From: JACTMJ01 sp039812845
Lineage (GTDB): Bacteria > Acidobacteriota > Terriglobia > Bryobacterales > Bryobacteraceae
DNA length: 64,000 bases
Assembly (NCBI GenBank): GCA_039812845.1
Contig: JBDIBK010000001.1
Span: 1-64,000 of the forward strand
Reading direction: 5' to 3'
The notes beneath the pieces were generated by a model that saw only the letters and a program-made list of their open reading frames with translations, ran no database searches and had not been told where the DNA came from. Both the position numbers and the translations under genes were made by a program. Shown one piece after another: positions 24,851 through 34,536 of this stretch. The first letter of the stretch is position 1. Each line of letters opens with the position of its first letter.

Positions 24851-25834
24851 CTACTTCGCCGGCATCCGAGGAGCGTAATAGCCCTTGCGGGCGCGGACCA
24901 GCATGTTCTTGCGGTCTTTCACGCGAAGATCGATCGACTGGTAAGTTCCGTCGGTGCGCAGCGGCTCCGGGCGGTAATAGATGTTGTACTGGTGCCGCAG
25001 CTCGTTGGCGATGTTCTCGAAGGATTGCTCCAGATCTTCGACCTTGAAGGGGAAGAAGCTCAAGCCGCCGGTTTCTTCGGCAAAATACTTCAGCACTTTG
25101 TCTCCTGGGGTGGTCATGCGGGAGATGTTGGTGGAGATCGTGTAAATGACGACATCGGTCTTCTGGGCAATCTCCAGTGCCTGATCCCGGGTCTTGAGAC
25201 TCTGGGTGTCGTCGCCGTCGGAGAGAATGACCATGGCGTGGCGGAACTTGTAGAGGGGCTGGTCCTTTCCCAGGCGATCCCGGCAGGTGTAAAAGATGGC
25301 GTCGTAAAGGGAGGTGCCGCCGCCGGGGCGCATATCGCGAAGGGATTTGGAAAGCACCTCCAGATTGCCCGTGAGTTCCGTCTGGATTTGCGGGACGGAA
25401 TCAAAGCCGACGATGATGGCGTGATCCTGCCCAGGGCGGAGCGCCTTGCCGAGGAACTGGATGGCGGCTTCCTGCTCAAAGCGAAAACGTTCGCGGATGC
25501 TGTTGCTGGTGTCCACGAGAATGGCGATGCGCAGGGGGAGGTCCGATTCGGCGGTAAATTCGAGGATCTCCTGGGGTTTCTTATTCTCAAGCACCTGGAA
25601 ATCGTTCCGCACGAGGTCCGTGACGAAGCGGCCGCGCTTGTCGGTGACGGTGAAGAGCACGTTCACGCGGGTGACGTCGTAGGTGAAGGGGACCTCGAGG
25701 GTTTCGCGAATCTCTTGCGGCTTGGCCGCATTCGCGGCCGACGCGTTCTGAGCAACAAGGGGGAATGCGGCCAGCGCGCCCAGGAAGGCCAGAATCGGAA
25801 TCGCGCGGAGCACGGTAGAGAACTGCATCGCCAT
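24851..25834 (-). CDS. Secreted VWA-domain protein (VWFA-related Acidobacterial type)
   Basis: 327 residues from the ATG at 25834, eight bases after GAGGT; other in-frame ATGs lie at 25828 and further upstream. The signal peptide (about 1-33) ends near AQNASA. A beta domain around 45-95 (VNVLFTVTDKRGRFVTDLVRNDF) precedes a von Willebrand A domain with the MIDAS motif DTSNS near residue 115 and DGDD further on. This layout is typical of a family expanded in Acidobacteria. Likely a metal-dependent adhesion or protein-interaction domain; partner unknown. Confidence 0.88.
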   Translation of the reverse strand: MAMQFSTVLRAIPILAFLGALAAFPLVAQNASAANAAKPQEIRETLEVPFTYDVTRVNVLFTVTDKRGRFVTDLVRNDFQVLENKKPQEILEFTAESDLPLRIAILVDTSNSIRERFRFEQEAAIQFLGKALRPGQDHAIIVGFDSVPQIQTELTGNLEVLSKSLRDMRPGGGTSLYDAIFYTCRDRLGKDQPLYKFRHAMVILSDGDDTQSLKTRDQALEIAQKTDVVIYTISTNISRMTTPGDKVLKYFAEETGGLSFFPFKVEDLEQSFENIANELRHQYNIYYRPEPLRTDGTYQSIDLRVKDRKNMLVRARKGYYAPRMPAK

Positions 25835-25946
25835 GGTAGCTGACCTCATTCTATAGGATGCGGAGACGATCAAACCGCGCGGCGGCCAGGAATGCCGTCA
25901 TGAGTTGGACGCGAGAGAAGTTCATGGGTTGCCGGAACCGGCGCGG

Positions 25947-27002
25947 TTAACGAGGGAGTATGGCTTCCACTCCGCAGAGCCATCCCTCGAAGGATTCCTG
26001 GGTGCGGTTGTCGAAATCGAGCATGCGGGGAACCAACAGCGGCTCAGTATTCTGATCCGCCAATCCTGGAACACAAGTGGTGGCGGTAAGGACGCCGCAT
26101 TGCCGCAGGAGAGGCAGCATTGCCGGGCGATGGACTCCGGAAGGGTAGCAAAAGTGGACGGGGTTGGTTCCGGATATTGCCTGGATGTGCTCTCTGTTTT
26201 CCTGGATTTCCCGAATGAACAGGTCCGGGTCTTCAGGGGTGCGATGGCGGTGGGTGTGCAATTCGAGGGTGACGCCTTCGGAGGCAACCCGGGCGGCTTC
26301 CTCCGGCGTCATGATGCGGAGCATGTGATTTGCGACGAGGGATTGATAGTTGAAGCCTACAGTTTCCGCGATCTGCTCCAGAAGAGCAAACTGATCGGCG
26401 CTCGACATGTTCTTGTCTTGCACGAATTGCAGGATTGAAATGGCGGCGGCGGTTCTGCCGATTTCCGTTCGCAAGTCGGGAGGCCGATCCCAGCCGAACT
26501 GCGGCGCGGCGCCGATTGCGCGATCCCGCTGCTTCCACAGCATATAGGGGATCGCCAGATTAACCAAGGGCTTGTTCCTAAGGGAGTACCAGGTGGTGAG
26601 GTAGACGGTGGCGGGGAACCGATATTTCTTCAAGGCAGGAAGAGCCCGCAGGGAAAAATCCGCGAACCCGTCGTCAAAGGTAATGGCGACACTCTTCGCG
26701 GGGAGCGAGTTCTTGGCCAACCGCTCCATGGCTTCGTCCAAAGGAAGCACGTTGTAGCCGCCTTCGGCGATCGCGCTCAGCCGCTGTTCGAAGCGCTGGG
26801 GAGAGAGAAACAGGCCAGGACGCCAATCATGCTCATCATCGAGCGATATTCCGTGGTAACAGAGCACCAGCAGACGGTTTCCTCGCCAGGAGGAGTTGGT
26901 GACAAGTTGATTTACGCCAATCGAGCGCGCCGCGCGGCGGGCAGCGTTTGCCCAGCCCGAACTGGCAGGTTTCCGGGAATGCGACGGTGCTAAGTGAGCC
27001 AT
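25947..27002 (-). CDS. Polysaccharide deacetylase family protein (NodB domain)
   Basis: 351 residues. The NodB-type core starts LLVLCYHGIS (about residue 44) and has the metal/catalytic motif TFDDGFADFS (about 110) and a later LHTHRHRTPED in place of the usual HSxxH. The C-terminal part has FCYPSGVH. Such enzymes remove N- or O-acetyl groups from surface polysaccharide or peptidoglycan. No signal peptide is evident, so the site of action is uncertain. Its ATG lies 6 bp from the end of the O-antigen ligase-like gene, so they form an operon. Confidence 0.88.
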   Translation of the reverse strand: MAHLAPSHSRKPASSGWANAARRAARSIGVNQLVTNSSWRGNRLLVLCYHGISLDDEHDWRPGLFLSPQRFEQRLSAIAEGGYNVLPLDEAMERLAKNSLPAKSVAITFDDGFADFSLRALPALKKYRFPATVYLTTWYSLRNKPLVNLAIPYMLWKQRDRAIGAAPQFGWDRPPDLRTEIGRTAAAISILQFVQDKNMSSADQFALLEQIAETVGFNYQSLVANHMLRIMTPEEAARVASEGVTLELHTHRHRTPEDPDLFIREIQENREHIQAISGTNPVHFCYPSGVHRPAMLPLLRQCGVLTATTCVPGLADQNTEPLLVPRMLDFDNRTQESFEGWLCGVEAILPR

Positions 27003-27008
27003 AGTCCG

Positions 27009-28484
27009 TTAGCGCGACAAGGCGAACCTGCCGGAAGAAATCAATGCCAATTGCCGCTCCCCCGCGCGCGACGTTGCAATCGCCAGACCGATGAGGAAAG
27101 CAAAGTAGAAATGGTAAGCCTGAGCAAGAAAGGTTATGGCAACCAGCAGGGCAATGGAACCGACGAGAAGAGAAAAGCACGCGCGCGCAACATCGGTCAC
27201 GCCCAGATTTCGAGCGCTGGAATAGCACCGATAGAGTGACACCAACGATGTGCCAACCGCAATGAGCAGGAAGATGAGGGCGGGAATACCGCATTCACTG
27301 GAGACCTGCGTCCAGGAGCAGTGGGTGACATGCCAGTTTCCGTGAAGTCCAGCCGCACGAGACTGGTAGCCTTCGTAGTTTGGAAACTGATCCGGGCCGA
27401 CACCGAAGATGGGATGAGTCAAGGAATACTCGACGCTTTTCCTGAAAAGGTAGGCGCGGGATTCCCCCGATTCTTCCGCTTCCCGGTGTTCTTCACCAAA
27501 AAGCGAGCCGAGGCGCTCTTTGGTGGCCTCCGGCAGGATGAGCGGCATGACCACCATAGCAAGGATCGTGGCGACTACAAATCCGATACGCACCTTCATC
27601 GGCGCTTTCACCAGATAGAAGATTCCGCCGATCCCGAGTGCAATCAGGGCTCCCCGAGAACCCGTTCCCAGGATGACGTAAAGGCCGTAGGCCATGGAGA
27701 CGATGGCCAGCCCGCGGAGAAGGAAATTTCGCTTGTTGTCTAGAGCAATGCAGAGGAGGAACGAAAGCATCAGGAGCAAGTGAGCGGCGAGATCGTTCGA
27801 ATTGCCAATTGTGCCGCTCGATGCGAGCGAAATTCGGCCCGACGCGACCTCGCCAAAGACCCTCGTGGAGATCAGGACCGCGATGGCGGCAAACGCCAGA
27901 ACGGTGAAGGCAATGCGCACCTGCTTCCAACTCATGATGGTTGCGGAAATCACGAGAACGAGCGGTGCCACATGAAGGCCGAAATCCTTGATTCTGCCAA
28001 CGGAGCCGCCAAACCAGAAACTGGTGGGAGTGGCCATGACCATCCAAATGTAAAACAGAAGAAAGAAGAGAACTCCCTTGCTGCGGAGGGCGGAATCAAG
28101 CCCCTGGCCCACGAGCACACCAAAATATGCAAAAGGGACAATGAAGTATAGGATCTTGAGGTTTGCACCGGTAACCGCGTAGGAAAGCTCCGGCAGGTTT
28201 GCCGCCTTGACGAAGAGCAGCGCGGCAGCGGACAGGAACGCGACCCAGTGAACTGAGGTCGCGGGGAACGGAGCATCCGCAATCGTAGCGAGCTCTTCCC
28301 CAGAAACCATGCGCGGGCGGCTGGCATCCTCATTCGGGCGCTCCGCTTGAGTTGCTCGACGGAGACGAACCAAGCGAGATTGTCCACGCGAATCCACGGG
28401 GGTCCCCGAGGCGGAAGCGCTGTCGGCCTCGCTGGAGGCGTCGAATTCCGCATCGTTCCGCGGAAGCGGAGAGAATCTGGGCAT
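27009..28484 (-). CDS. O-antigen ligase/polymerase-like membrane protein (Wzy_C type)
   Basis: 491 residues with about ten hydrophobic segments after a 75-residue soluble, charged N-terminus. The periplasmic-loop motif HPIFGVGPDQFPNYEGYQ (about residues 365-382) is the hallmark of the O-antigen ligase and polymerase superfamily. A GTGSRGALIALGIGG segment also fits. It could polymerise or ligate polysaccharide. The start could lie further downstream (for example at MVSGEEL) because the N-terminal extension is unusual. The deacetylase is directly downstream. Confidence 0.85.
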   Translation of the reverse strand: MPRFSPLPRNDAEFDASSEADSASASGTPVDSRGQSRLVRLRRATQAERPNEDASRPRMVSGEELATIADAPFPATSVHWVAFLSAAALLFVKAANLPELSYAVTGANLKILYFIVPFAYFGVLVGQGLDSALRSKGVLFFLLFYIWMVMATPTSFWFGGSVGRIKDFGLHVAPLVLVISATIMSWKQVRIAFTVLAFAAIAVLISTRVFGEVASGRISLASSGTIGNSNDLAAHLLLMLSFLLCIALDNKRNFLLRGLAIVSMAYGLYVILGTGSRGALIALGIGGIFYLVKAPMKVRIGFVVATILAMVVMPLILPEATKERLGSLFGEEHREAEESGESRAYLFRKSVEYSLTHPIFGVGPDQFPNYEGYQSRAAGLHGNWHVTHCSWTQVSSECGIPALIFLLIAVGTSLVSLYRCYSSARNLGVTDVARACFSLLVGSIALLVAITFLAQAYHFYFAFLIGLAIATSRAGERQLALISSGRFALSR

Positions 28485-28614
28485 TTTTGCCTATCTTAAC
28501 CGCCGTGAACGATTCACCGCAATTGCGGATTTATTGGGTTCAGGCCGGGAGGCTTCCTTCCAAGTTGAGGGAAAATGCCGCATGTTATCCTGAAAGCTTC
28601 TCGAAGATATCTCC
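28485..28614. promoter_or_regulatory. Divergent promoter region, O-antigen ligase-like gene and valS
   Basis: 130 bp between divergent genes. On the plus strand TTGAGG (about 28573) and an extended -10-like TGTTATCCT lie upstream of valS with a 15-base spacer, which is short. No T-box leader is recognisable. Confidence 0.35.
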
Positions 28615-31293
28615 ATGCAACTTGAAAAAGTCTATGAGCCTCAACGGTTTGAGCCGCACTGGGCGGAGTGGTGGCGCGCGTCGGACTTCTTCGCCGCAAC
28701 GCCCGATCCCCAGGATACCCGGCCTGTCTTTTCGCTAGTTATTCCCCCTCCGAACGTGACCGGGAGCCTCCACATGGGCCACATGCTGGAGCATTCCGAA
28801 ATCGACGTGACCACGCGCTGGCACCGGATGCGGGGTTACAACACTCTGTGGCTTCCCGGAACGGACCACGCGGGAATCGCGACCCAGATGGTGGTGGAGC
28901 GGGAGCTGGCCAAAGAAGGAATCTCCCGCCACGATCTGGGACGGGAAGGGTTTGAAGCGAAGGTTTGGGAATACAAGGAACTGCATGGCGGCGCCATTCT
29001 GAAGCAGATGGCGCGGATTGGGGACAGCGTCGATTGGGGCCGCCTGCGCTTCACGCTCGACGAAGGGCTTTCCCATGCCGTCCGCACGGTGTTTGTGAAT
29101 CTCTACAAGAAGGGCCTGATTTACCGCGGCCCTTACATGGTGAACTGGGACCCCAAGCTGCAGACCGCGCTGTCGGATCTCGAAGTGGTTCACGAGAAGG
29201 TGGAGGGGAAGCTCTGGCATTTCCGATATCCGGTGAAGGGCAGCGACGAATTTGTTGTGGTGGCGACGACCCGCCCGGAAACGATGCTGGGCGATACCGC
29301 CGTGGCGATCAACCCAGGCGACGGGCGCTATACACATCTTCACGGCAAGACGGTGATGTTGCCGCTGATGAACCGGGAGATCCCGATCATCCTGGACGAA
29401 ATGGCGGACCCGGAATTCGGTACGGGCTGCGTGAAGATTACACCGGCCCACGACCCGAACGACTTTGAGGCGGCGCGGCGGCACCGACTGCCGATGATCC
29501 GGGTGATCGACGAGCATGCCCGCATCACGAGCGAAGGCGGGGCTTACGCGGGGCTGGACCGCTTCGAGGCGCGCGAGCGCGTGCTTGCGGATCTCGAAGC
29601 GCAGGGTTTTCTGGCGGGCGTGGAAGCGCACGAATTGAGCGTTGGGAAGAGCCAGCGCACGGGCGTGATTGTGGAGCCGACGGTTTCCACCCAATGGTTT
29701 GTGCGCACGAAGCCGCTCGCGGAGAAGGTGATTGACGCCGTGGAGGCGGGGCGCACCGTGATTACGCCAGACAACTGGCAGAAGATCTTCTTCGATTGGA
29801 TGTACAACATCCGCGACTGGTGCATCTCGCGCCAGCTCTGGTGGGGGCACCGCATCCCGGCCTGGCATTGCCGCGATTGCCAGGGCATCACGGTGGCCAT
29901 GGAAGATCCGACGGCATGCGAACACTGCGCGAGCGGGAACATTGCGCAGGACACCGACGTGCTCGATACATGGTTCAGTTCCGCGCTCTGGCCCTTCTCC
30001 ACCCTGGGCTGGCCGGAGAGCACGCCGGAACTGGCGAAGTTCTATCCGAACACCCTGCTCATTACCGGCTTCGACATCCTATTCTTCTGGGTGGCGCGGA
30101 TGATGATGATGGGCATGGAGTGCATGGGGGACGTGCCGTTCCGCACGGTGTATATCCATGGCCTGGTGCGCGATGCCGAGCGGCAGAAGATGTCGAAGAC
30201 GAAGGGCAACACGGTCGACCCGCTCGAAACGATCGACAAGTATGGCACGGACGCGACGCGAATCACCTTGCTGCTGGGTGCCGCGCCGGGCACGGATATC
30301 GTTCTGACCGAGGAGCGGCTTACCTCCTCCAGGGCGTTTGCGAACAAGATCTGGAACGCGGCGCGCTTTCTGTTTCTGAACATGGAGCGCTGCGGGGTGG
30401 ATGCTTGGATGCCCGAGGAGCGGCCTTTCTATACGCCGCACGCAGACCCCGTGAGCGGCGAGGCGCCGCTTGAAGACCGCTGGATTTTTTCCCGGCTGAA
30501 CCAATGCGCGGGCGCGGTGAACCGGGCGATCGAGAGCTACCGCTATCACGAGGCGGCTCAGCAGCTCTGGGCCTTCGTTTGGGGCGATTTCTGCGATTGG
30601 TATCTGGAGCTGAAGAAGCTGCGGTTCGAAGAAGGCAGCGGCCTCAACCATCACTGGCGAAACATCCTCACCGTTTTCGAATGCGCATTGCGCCTGCTTC
30701 ATCCGGCGATGCCGTTTATCACGGAAGAACTTTGGCAGCGGCTGCGGCAGGAGGGCACGACGCGCGGCGACTCGATCTGCCTGGCACGTTTTCCGGAGGC
30801 CGACCCGAGCGCGGAAGATGCGGCGGCCGAGGCCGAGGTGGAGGCGTTGCAGGCCATAATCGGAGCGGTGCGGAACCTTCGCGCGGATCTCGGACAGGAC
30901 CCCAAGAAGACGATTGAAGCGCGGATTTACGCACGCGGCATCGCGCATACCGCGGCGACCGGGCAATTGGAGGCGCTCAACAAGCTGGCGAGCATCGAGG
31001 CTGAGGTGATCGGCGGCGACGCTCCCCGGTTGAAGGGAGCGGTGCGTTCATCACCCCTGTTTGATGTGGTGCTCCTGGTATCCGCCGCGGAACTGGAAGC
31101 GCAGCGCAAACGCGTAGAGAAAGACCAGCAACAGCTTGTGAAGCTGATCGCCAACACGGAACGCCAACTCACGAATGAGGAAGTTACTGCAAAGATGCCC
31201 GGCCATATCGTCGAGGGCATGCACGCGAAACTGGCGGAATACCGCGCCAAGCACGAGAAGAACTGCGAGGCGCTTGCCGCGCTGTCGGACTGA
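28615..31293 (+). CDS. valS: Valyl-tRNA synthetase
   Basis: An 892-residue class I aminoacyl-tRNA synthetase that charges tRNA-Val. HIGH-type motif PPNVTGSLHMGHM lies at about residues 44-56; the KMSKS motif appears as KMSKTKGN near residue 530. The editing domain is present (TTRPETMLGDTAVAI). The C-terminal anticodon-binding domain and a terminal coiled coil (about 825-890) complete the normal length. nadC follows 48 bp downstream in the same direction. Confidence 0.97.
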   Translation: MQLEKVYEPQRFEPHWAEWWRASDFFAATPDPQDTRPVFSLVIPPPNVTGSLHMGHMLEHSEIDVTTRWHRMRGYNTLWLPGTDHAGIATQMVVERELAKEGISRHDLGREGFEAKVWEYKELHGGAILKQMARIGDSVDWGRLRFTLDEGLSHAVRTVFVNLYKKGLIYRGPYMVNWDPKLQTALSDLEVVHEKVEGKLWHFRYPVKGSDEFVVVATTRPETMLGDTAVAINPGDGRYTHLHGKTVMLPLMNREIPIILDEMADPEFGTGCVKITPAHDPNDFEAARRHRLPMIRVIDEHARITSEGGAYAGLDRFEARERVLADLEAQGFLAGVEAHELSVGKSQRTGVIVEPTVSTQWFVRTKPLAEKVIDAVEAGRTVITPDNWQKIFFDWMYNIRDWCISRQLWWGHRIPAWHCRDCQGITVAMEDPTACEHCASGNIAQDTDVLDTWFSSALWPFSTLGWPESTPELAKFYPNTLLITGFDILFFWVARMMMMGMECMGDVPFRTVYIHGLVRDAERQKMSKTKGNTVDPLETIDKYGTDATRITLLLGAAPGTDIVLTEERLTSSRAFANKIWNAARFLFLNMERCGVDAWMPEERPFYTPHADPVSGEAPLEDRWIFSRLNQCAGAVNRAIESYRYHEAAQQLWAFVWGDFCDWYLELKKLRFEEGSGLNHHWRNILTVFECALRLLHPAMPFITEELWQRLRQEGTTRGDSICLARFPEADPSAEDAAAEAEVEALQAIIGAVRNLRADLGQDPKKTIEARIYARGIAHTAATGQLEALNKLASIEAEVIGGDAPRLKGAVRSSPLFDVVLLVSAAELEAQRKRVEKDQQQLVKLIANTERQLTNEEVTAKMPGHIVEGMHAKLAEYRAKHEKNCEALAALSD

Positions 31294-31341
31294 GGCAGGA
31301 TCGCGGGGCGAGACGGCCGTCATGGGCAAGGGGGTAATGAG

Positions 31342-32211
31342 ATGAAGTCACCGCTTACCCCGGAGGAGGGCTTCTTCCGGGTGGACTATCCCGAAATCGA
31401 AGCGCTCATTCGCATGGCGCTGACGGAGGACATCGGCCCAGGGGACGTGACAACACGAGCCACCGTCCCACCCGAGCGGAAAGCGCGGGGCGAGTATCGC
31501 GCGAAGCAGGACCTGACGCTGGCCGGCGTGGAACTGTTGCCCTGGATTTTTCGCATCCACGGCGGGAGCATCGATTCTCTCGAGCTGTTGCTGGGGAGCG
31601 GCGCGCGGGTGGAGCGGGGAACGGTGATCGCACGCGTGGAAGGCAGCGCCCAGACCCTGCTCGAATGCGAACGGGTGAGCCTCAATTTTCTGCAGCGTCT
31701 GAGCGGAATCGCCTCCCTCACGGCCGAGTTTGTCCGCCGGATGGAAGGGACCGGCTGCCGCATTCTGGATACGCGGAAAACGACACCGGGCTGGCGGAAG
31801 CTGGAGAAGATGGCGGTACGCGCCGGCGGCGGCGTGAATCACCGGCAAGGTCTTTTCGACGCCATTCTGATTAAGAACAACCACATTACGGCGGCGGGCG
31901 GCATCACGGCCGCGATCGCGCAGGCCAGGCAGACCGGCCTCAAGACCGAAGTGGAAGTGCGGACACCGGCCGAGCTCGACGAAGCACTCTCCGCGGGCGC
32001 GGACCGCCTGCTGCTCGACAACCTGACGCCGGAGGAGGCGCGCGGCTGGATCGGCACCATTGCCGGCCGCGCTTCCGTGGAACTCTCCGGCAACATCACC
32101 CTGGATACGGTGGCGGACTATGCGCGAACGGGCGCGGATTTCGTCAGTTCCGGCTCGCTTACCCATTCCGTGCGGGCCGCCGATATCCACTTCCTGCTTG
32201 CGCTTCTCTGA
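31342..32211 (+). CDS. nadC: Nicotinate-nucleotide pyrophosphorylase (carboxylating)
   Basis: A 289-residue quinolinate phosphoribosyltransferase of de novo NAD synthesis, forming nicotinate mononucleotide from quinolinate and PRPP. It has GPGDVTTRATVP near residue 35, the ERVSLNFLQRLSGIAS block, ILDTRKTTPGWRKLEK, NHRQGLFDAILIKNNH and the C-terminal ELSGNITLDTVADYARTGADFVSSGSL. Length is typical. GGGGG is a few bases upstream of the ATG. It probably shares a transcript with valS. Confidence 0.96.
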   Translation: MKSPLTPEEGFFRVDYPEIEALIRMALTEDIGPGDVTTRATVPPERKARGEYRAKQDLTLAGVELLPWIFRIHGGSIDSLELLLGSGARVERGTVIARVEGSAQTLLECERVSLNFLQRLSGIASLTAEFVRRMEGTGCRILDTRKTTPGWRKLEKMAVRAGGGVNHRQGLFDAILIKNNHITAAGGITAAIAQARQTGLKTEVEVRTPAELDEALSAGADRLLLDNLTPEEARGWIGTIAGRASVELSGNITLDTVADYARTGADFVSSGSLTHSVRAADIHFLLALL

Positions 32212-32442
32212 CACGGCGGCTGCCGGCAACGCGGACGGCAGGACGCCGAAACGGGAATCGGAGTGCGTCAGTCTCATTACTTGCGGCGCGATTTCGGCCT
32301 CGGTGCGCTTGGAGACGACGCCGAACCTTCCAGAATTTGTGCAGGAGAGTGCATGCGTGATTTGAGGATTGCCGAAGGGATCTGTGCGCACCGGTATCGC
32401 GCGCAGCGGTTCCCGGCTCAGAGTGAGGTTCGGCGGGCGGGG
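32212..32442. other. Leader region of the outer-membrane protein gene
   Basis: 231 bp between nadC and the signal-peptide start at 32443. The frame is open through most of it and a good ribosome site (AGGAGAG) precedes an ATG at 32353, so part may be translated. A CTGCCG/CGGCAG pair near 32220-32245 could be a weak nadC terminator. Confidence 0.4.
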
Positions 32443-33876
32443 ATGCGCACTCTGGCGATCATGCTGGCACTTTTTCTGAGCATTCCGATTCATGCGGAGA
32501 GCAATGAGGCTCCAGTGGAGGCTGTTGTCTCCGAAGTTGTCGCTTCCGATGCTTCGTCCGCCGAGGCGGAACCGGGTGCGGCAGCGGCTTTCAAGGAAAC
32601 GTCGGAAGCCGTGCAGTGGAAGCCGCTCCTCAGCCAGTCGATGCTTTTCCTTGGCGTGCAGCATGGATTCCGTTTCGCGACGGAAGAGGGCACGCGGGAG
32701 GGGATGCGCGGGCCGTTCCTGAATGGGTGGTACCAATCCCTCTCGGCACTCCACGGCTGGAGCGATGGAGACCCCTTCTATGTCAACTACGTGGGCCATC
32801 CGCTGCAGGGCGCGGTTGCCGGGTATCTCTTTCAGGCGAACGATCCGAAGTATCGCGCGATTGAATTCGGGAACAACCGGGATTACTGGAAGTCCCGGCT
32901 GAGAGCCGCGGCATATTCATTCGCGTACAGCACTCAGTTTGAGATTGGGCCGCTCAGTGAGGCATCGCTCGGAAAGATTCAAAGCACGTACCCGCAGCAG
33001 GGGTTTGTCGATCACGTGGCGACTCCGATGATCGGGACGATGTGGATGGTTGGCGAGGACATACTGGACCGGTATGTGATCCGCCGGATTGAAGGGCGGA
33101 CGGAAAATCCGTGGCTGAGAATGATGGCGCGGGGCTGGCTGAACCCAGGGCGTTCCTTTTCGAACATGATGCAACTGCGGGCACCCTGGGTGCGGGACAG
33201 CCGGCCCGGAGTCTGGTCGTACAATGCGAGCGAGGAACATGCACGCAGGGCGAGGGAGAAGGCCGGCCGGCCCGGCGATCTCGTGGCGCTTCCGCGGGAA
33301 GGAGCGCCCGCGTGGAAGGTAGTTGCGCCTTTTGAGTTCACGATCGCGACGCGATATTCCCTTCATCCGAGAGGAGGATCCGGACTGGACTGTATCGGAG
33401 GGGGAGCGACGGCGGTTTGGAATGTGGGCCCAGTTCACAGTTGGGTAGCGGATGTGGGGGGCTGCAAGCTATTTACGTTCGACCCCAGCCTTTCGGGCGA
33501 CATACTAAATTACCGCGTCGGTTCGCGATGGAGCCGCCGCGGCGGGCGAGTGGTGCCATACGGGCAGGTGATGGTGGGCGGAAAGCGGGCGACGGTGGAG
33601 AGCATTCCGGACGATTATCTCGATGAAGTGCGCGAGATTGACCGGCTCCCGAAGAATCGCCGCCCTTCCCGGTGGGACTACATCGACCGCCAGCAGGCAA
33701 ACGGATTCGCACTCTCGGTGGGAGGCGGATTGGAAATGCCGATCAAGCCGGCGCTGTCGTTTCGCCTAGCCTCGGTCGACTATACGCACGCATGGCTGGC
33801 GACACAGGGGAATGCCTCCTACCCGGACAGTTTCACGGTCACAATGGGCCTGGCGCTTCGGGTGGGGACTTGGTAG
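32443..33876 (+). CDS. Putative outer-membrane or periplasmic protein, unknown function
   Basis: 477 residues. The start at 32443 gives a textbook signal peptide (MRTLAIMLALFLSIPIHA); an ATG at 32353 has a stronger ribosome site but would put 30 charged residues in front. The N-terminal third includes helical and aromatic-rich stretches (GPFLNGWYQSLSALHGWSDGDPF, YVNYVGHPLQGAVAGYLFQ). The C-terminal half looks beta-rich and ends in an outer-membrane-like aromatic terminus (GLALRVGTW), suggesting a barrel. I do not recognise a named family. It lies alone between nadC and an RRM gene. Confidence 0.75.
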   Translation: MRTLAIMLALFLSIPIHAESNEAPVEAVVSEVVASDASSAEAEPGAAAAFKETSEAVQWKPLLSQSMLFLGVQHGFRFATEEGTREGMRGPFLNGWYQSLSALHGWSDGDPFYVNYVGHPLQGAVAGYLFQANDPKYRAIEFGNNRDYWKSRLRAAAYSFAYSTQFEIGPLSEASLGKIQSTYPQQGFVDHVATPMIGTMWMVGEDILDRYVIRRIEGRTENPWLRMMARGWLNPGRSFSNMMQLRAPWVRDSRPGVWSYNASEEHARRAREKAGRPGDLVALPREGAPAWKVVAPFEFTIATRYSLHPRGGSGLDCIGGGATAVWNVGPVHSWVADVGGCKLFTFDPSLSGDILNYRVGSRWSRRGGRVVPYGQVMVGGKRATVESIPDDYLDEVREIDRLPKNRRPSRWDYIDRQQANGFALSVGGGLEMPIKPALSFRLASVDYTHAWLATQGNASYPDSFTVTMGLALRVGTW

Positions 33877-33950
33877 GACTGCCGCGACAGAGGAACAAGG
33901 GACAATTCGCGCCGTTTTTCTCGATTGCCGCGGAACGGGTTTTTCGCTTC

Positions 33951-33980
33951 TTGGCTTTCGTTGTAAATTTTTGCTACCAT
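33951..33980 (+). promoter_or_regulatory. Promoter candidate for the second RRM gene
   Basis: TTGGCT (33951-33956) and TACCAT (33975-33980) are separated by 18 bases, and TGC directly precedes the -10 (extended -10). It would leave a leader of about 70 nt in which GGGGCC and GGCCCC can pair. Long leaders are common for cold-regulated RNA-binding genes. Confidence 0.45.
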
Positions 33981-34055
33981 TAAGGGGCCGCACATGGATC
34001 ATTCCTTTTCCATTGGGCCCCCCAATTTCCGATCACGGAGACCCCTTTTTCTAGA

Positions 34056-34487
34056 ATGAGCTTCACCATTTTTCTTGGTAACTTGCCACCCTGGGTGACC
34101 GCGGAAGATATTCAGTCCTGGCTTATGGCTGAATCTTTCGTCTGCGATTCCATCAAAGTAATCCGCAGCCCAGAAACACAGGAATCCAAGGGTTTCGCTT
34201 TCATCGAGGCGCCGAATGCCGAAGAAATGCAAGCGATCATCAAGCGTTTTGATCGTGCCCCGCTTGATGGCAAGCTGCTGCGAGCCAACCCGGCGCAGCC
34301 GCCTCGCTCCCGCAACGAACGCCGGGATGAACGAGGTGGCCAGCGTATGGGCGCGGCCACTGGCACAACAGATCCGCAGGGCGCATCCCGCGCTCGTGGT
34401 GTTCGTCGCACAGGCACCGCCGCCGGCGCGAAGAGAACCAACGCTCCCAAGACGGCGTTTGCGGAAGAGCTTGCCAAAGCCCTATAA
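34056..34487 (+). CDS. RRM-domain RNA-binding protein with basic tail
   Basis: 143 residues. One RNA-recognition motif (about 1-78) with RNP2 IFLGNL and RNP1 KGFAFIEA. The tail (about 80-130) is rich in Arg, Gly, Ala and Thr but lacks the pure Gly/Arg runs of the RRM protein at 23.4 kb, and the C-terminus ends with a short helix FAEELAKAL. It is a single-gene unit with its own promoter candidate and a clear terminator. Confidence 0.92.
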   Translation: MSFTIFLGNLPPWVTAEDIQSWLMAESFVCDSIKVIRSPETQESKGFAFIEAPNAEEMQAIIKRFDRAPLDGKLLRANPAQPPRSRNERRDERGGQRMGAATGTTDPQGASRARGVRRTGTAAGAKRTNAPKTAFAEELAKAL

Positions 34488-34494
34488 ACTTTCG

Positions 34495-34536
34495 AAAACC
34501 CCGGTGGCGGGCCTCGGGTTCGCCACCCCGGTTTTT
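34495..34536 (+). terminator. Rho-independent terminator of RRM gene
   Basis: AAAACC/GGTTTT and GGTGGCG/CGCCACC pair around a 2x2 internal mismatch with an 11-base loop, ending in GGTTTTT. It starts eight bases after the stop codon. Confidence 0.8.
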
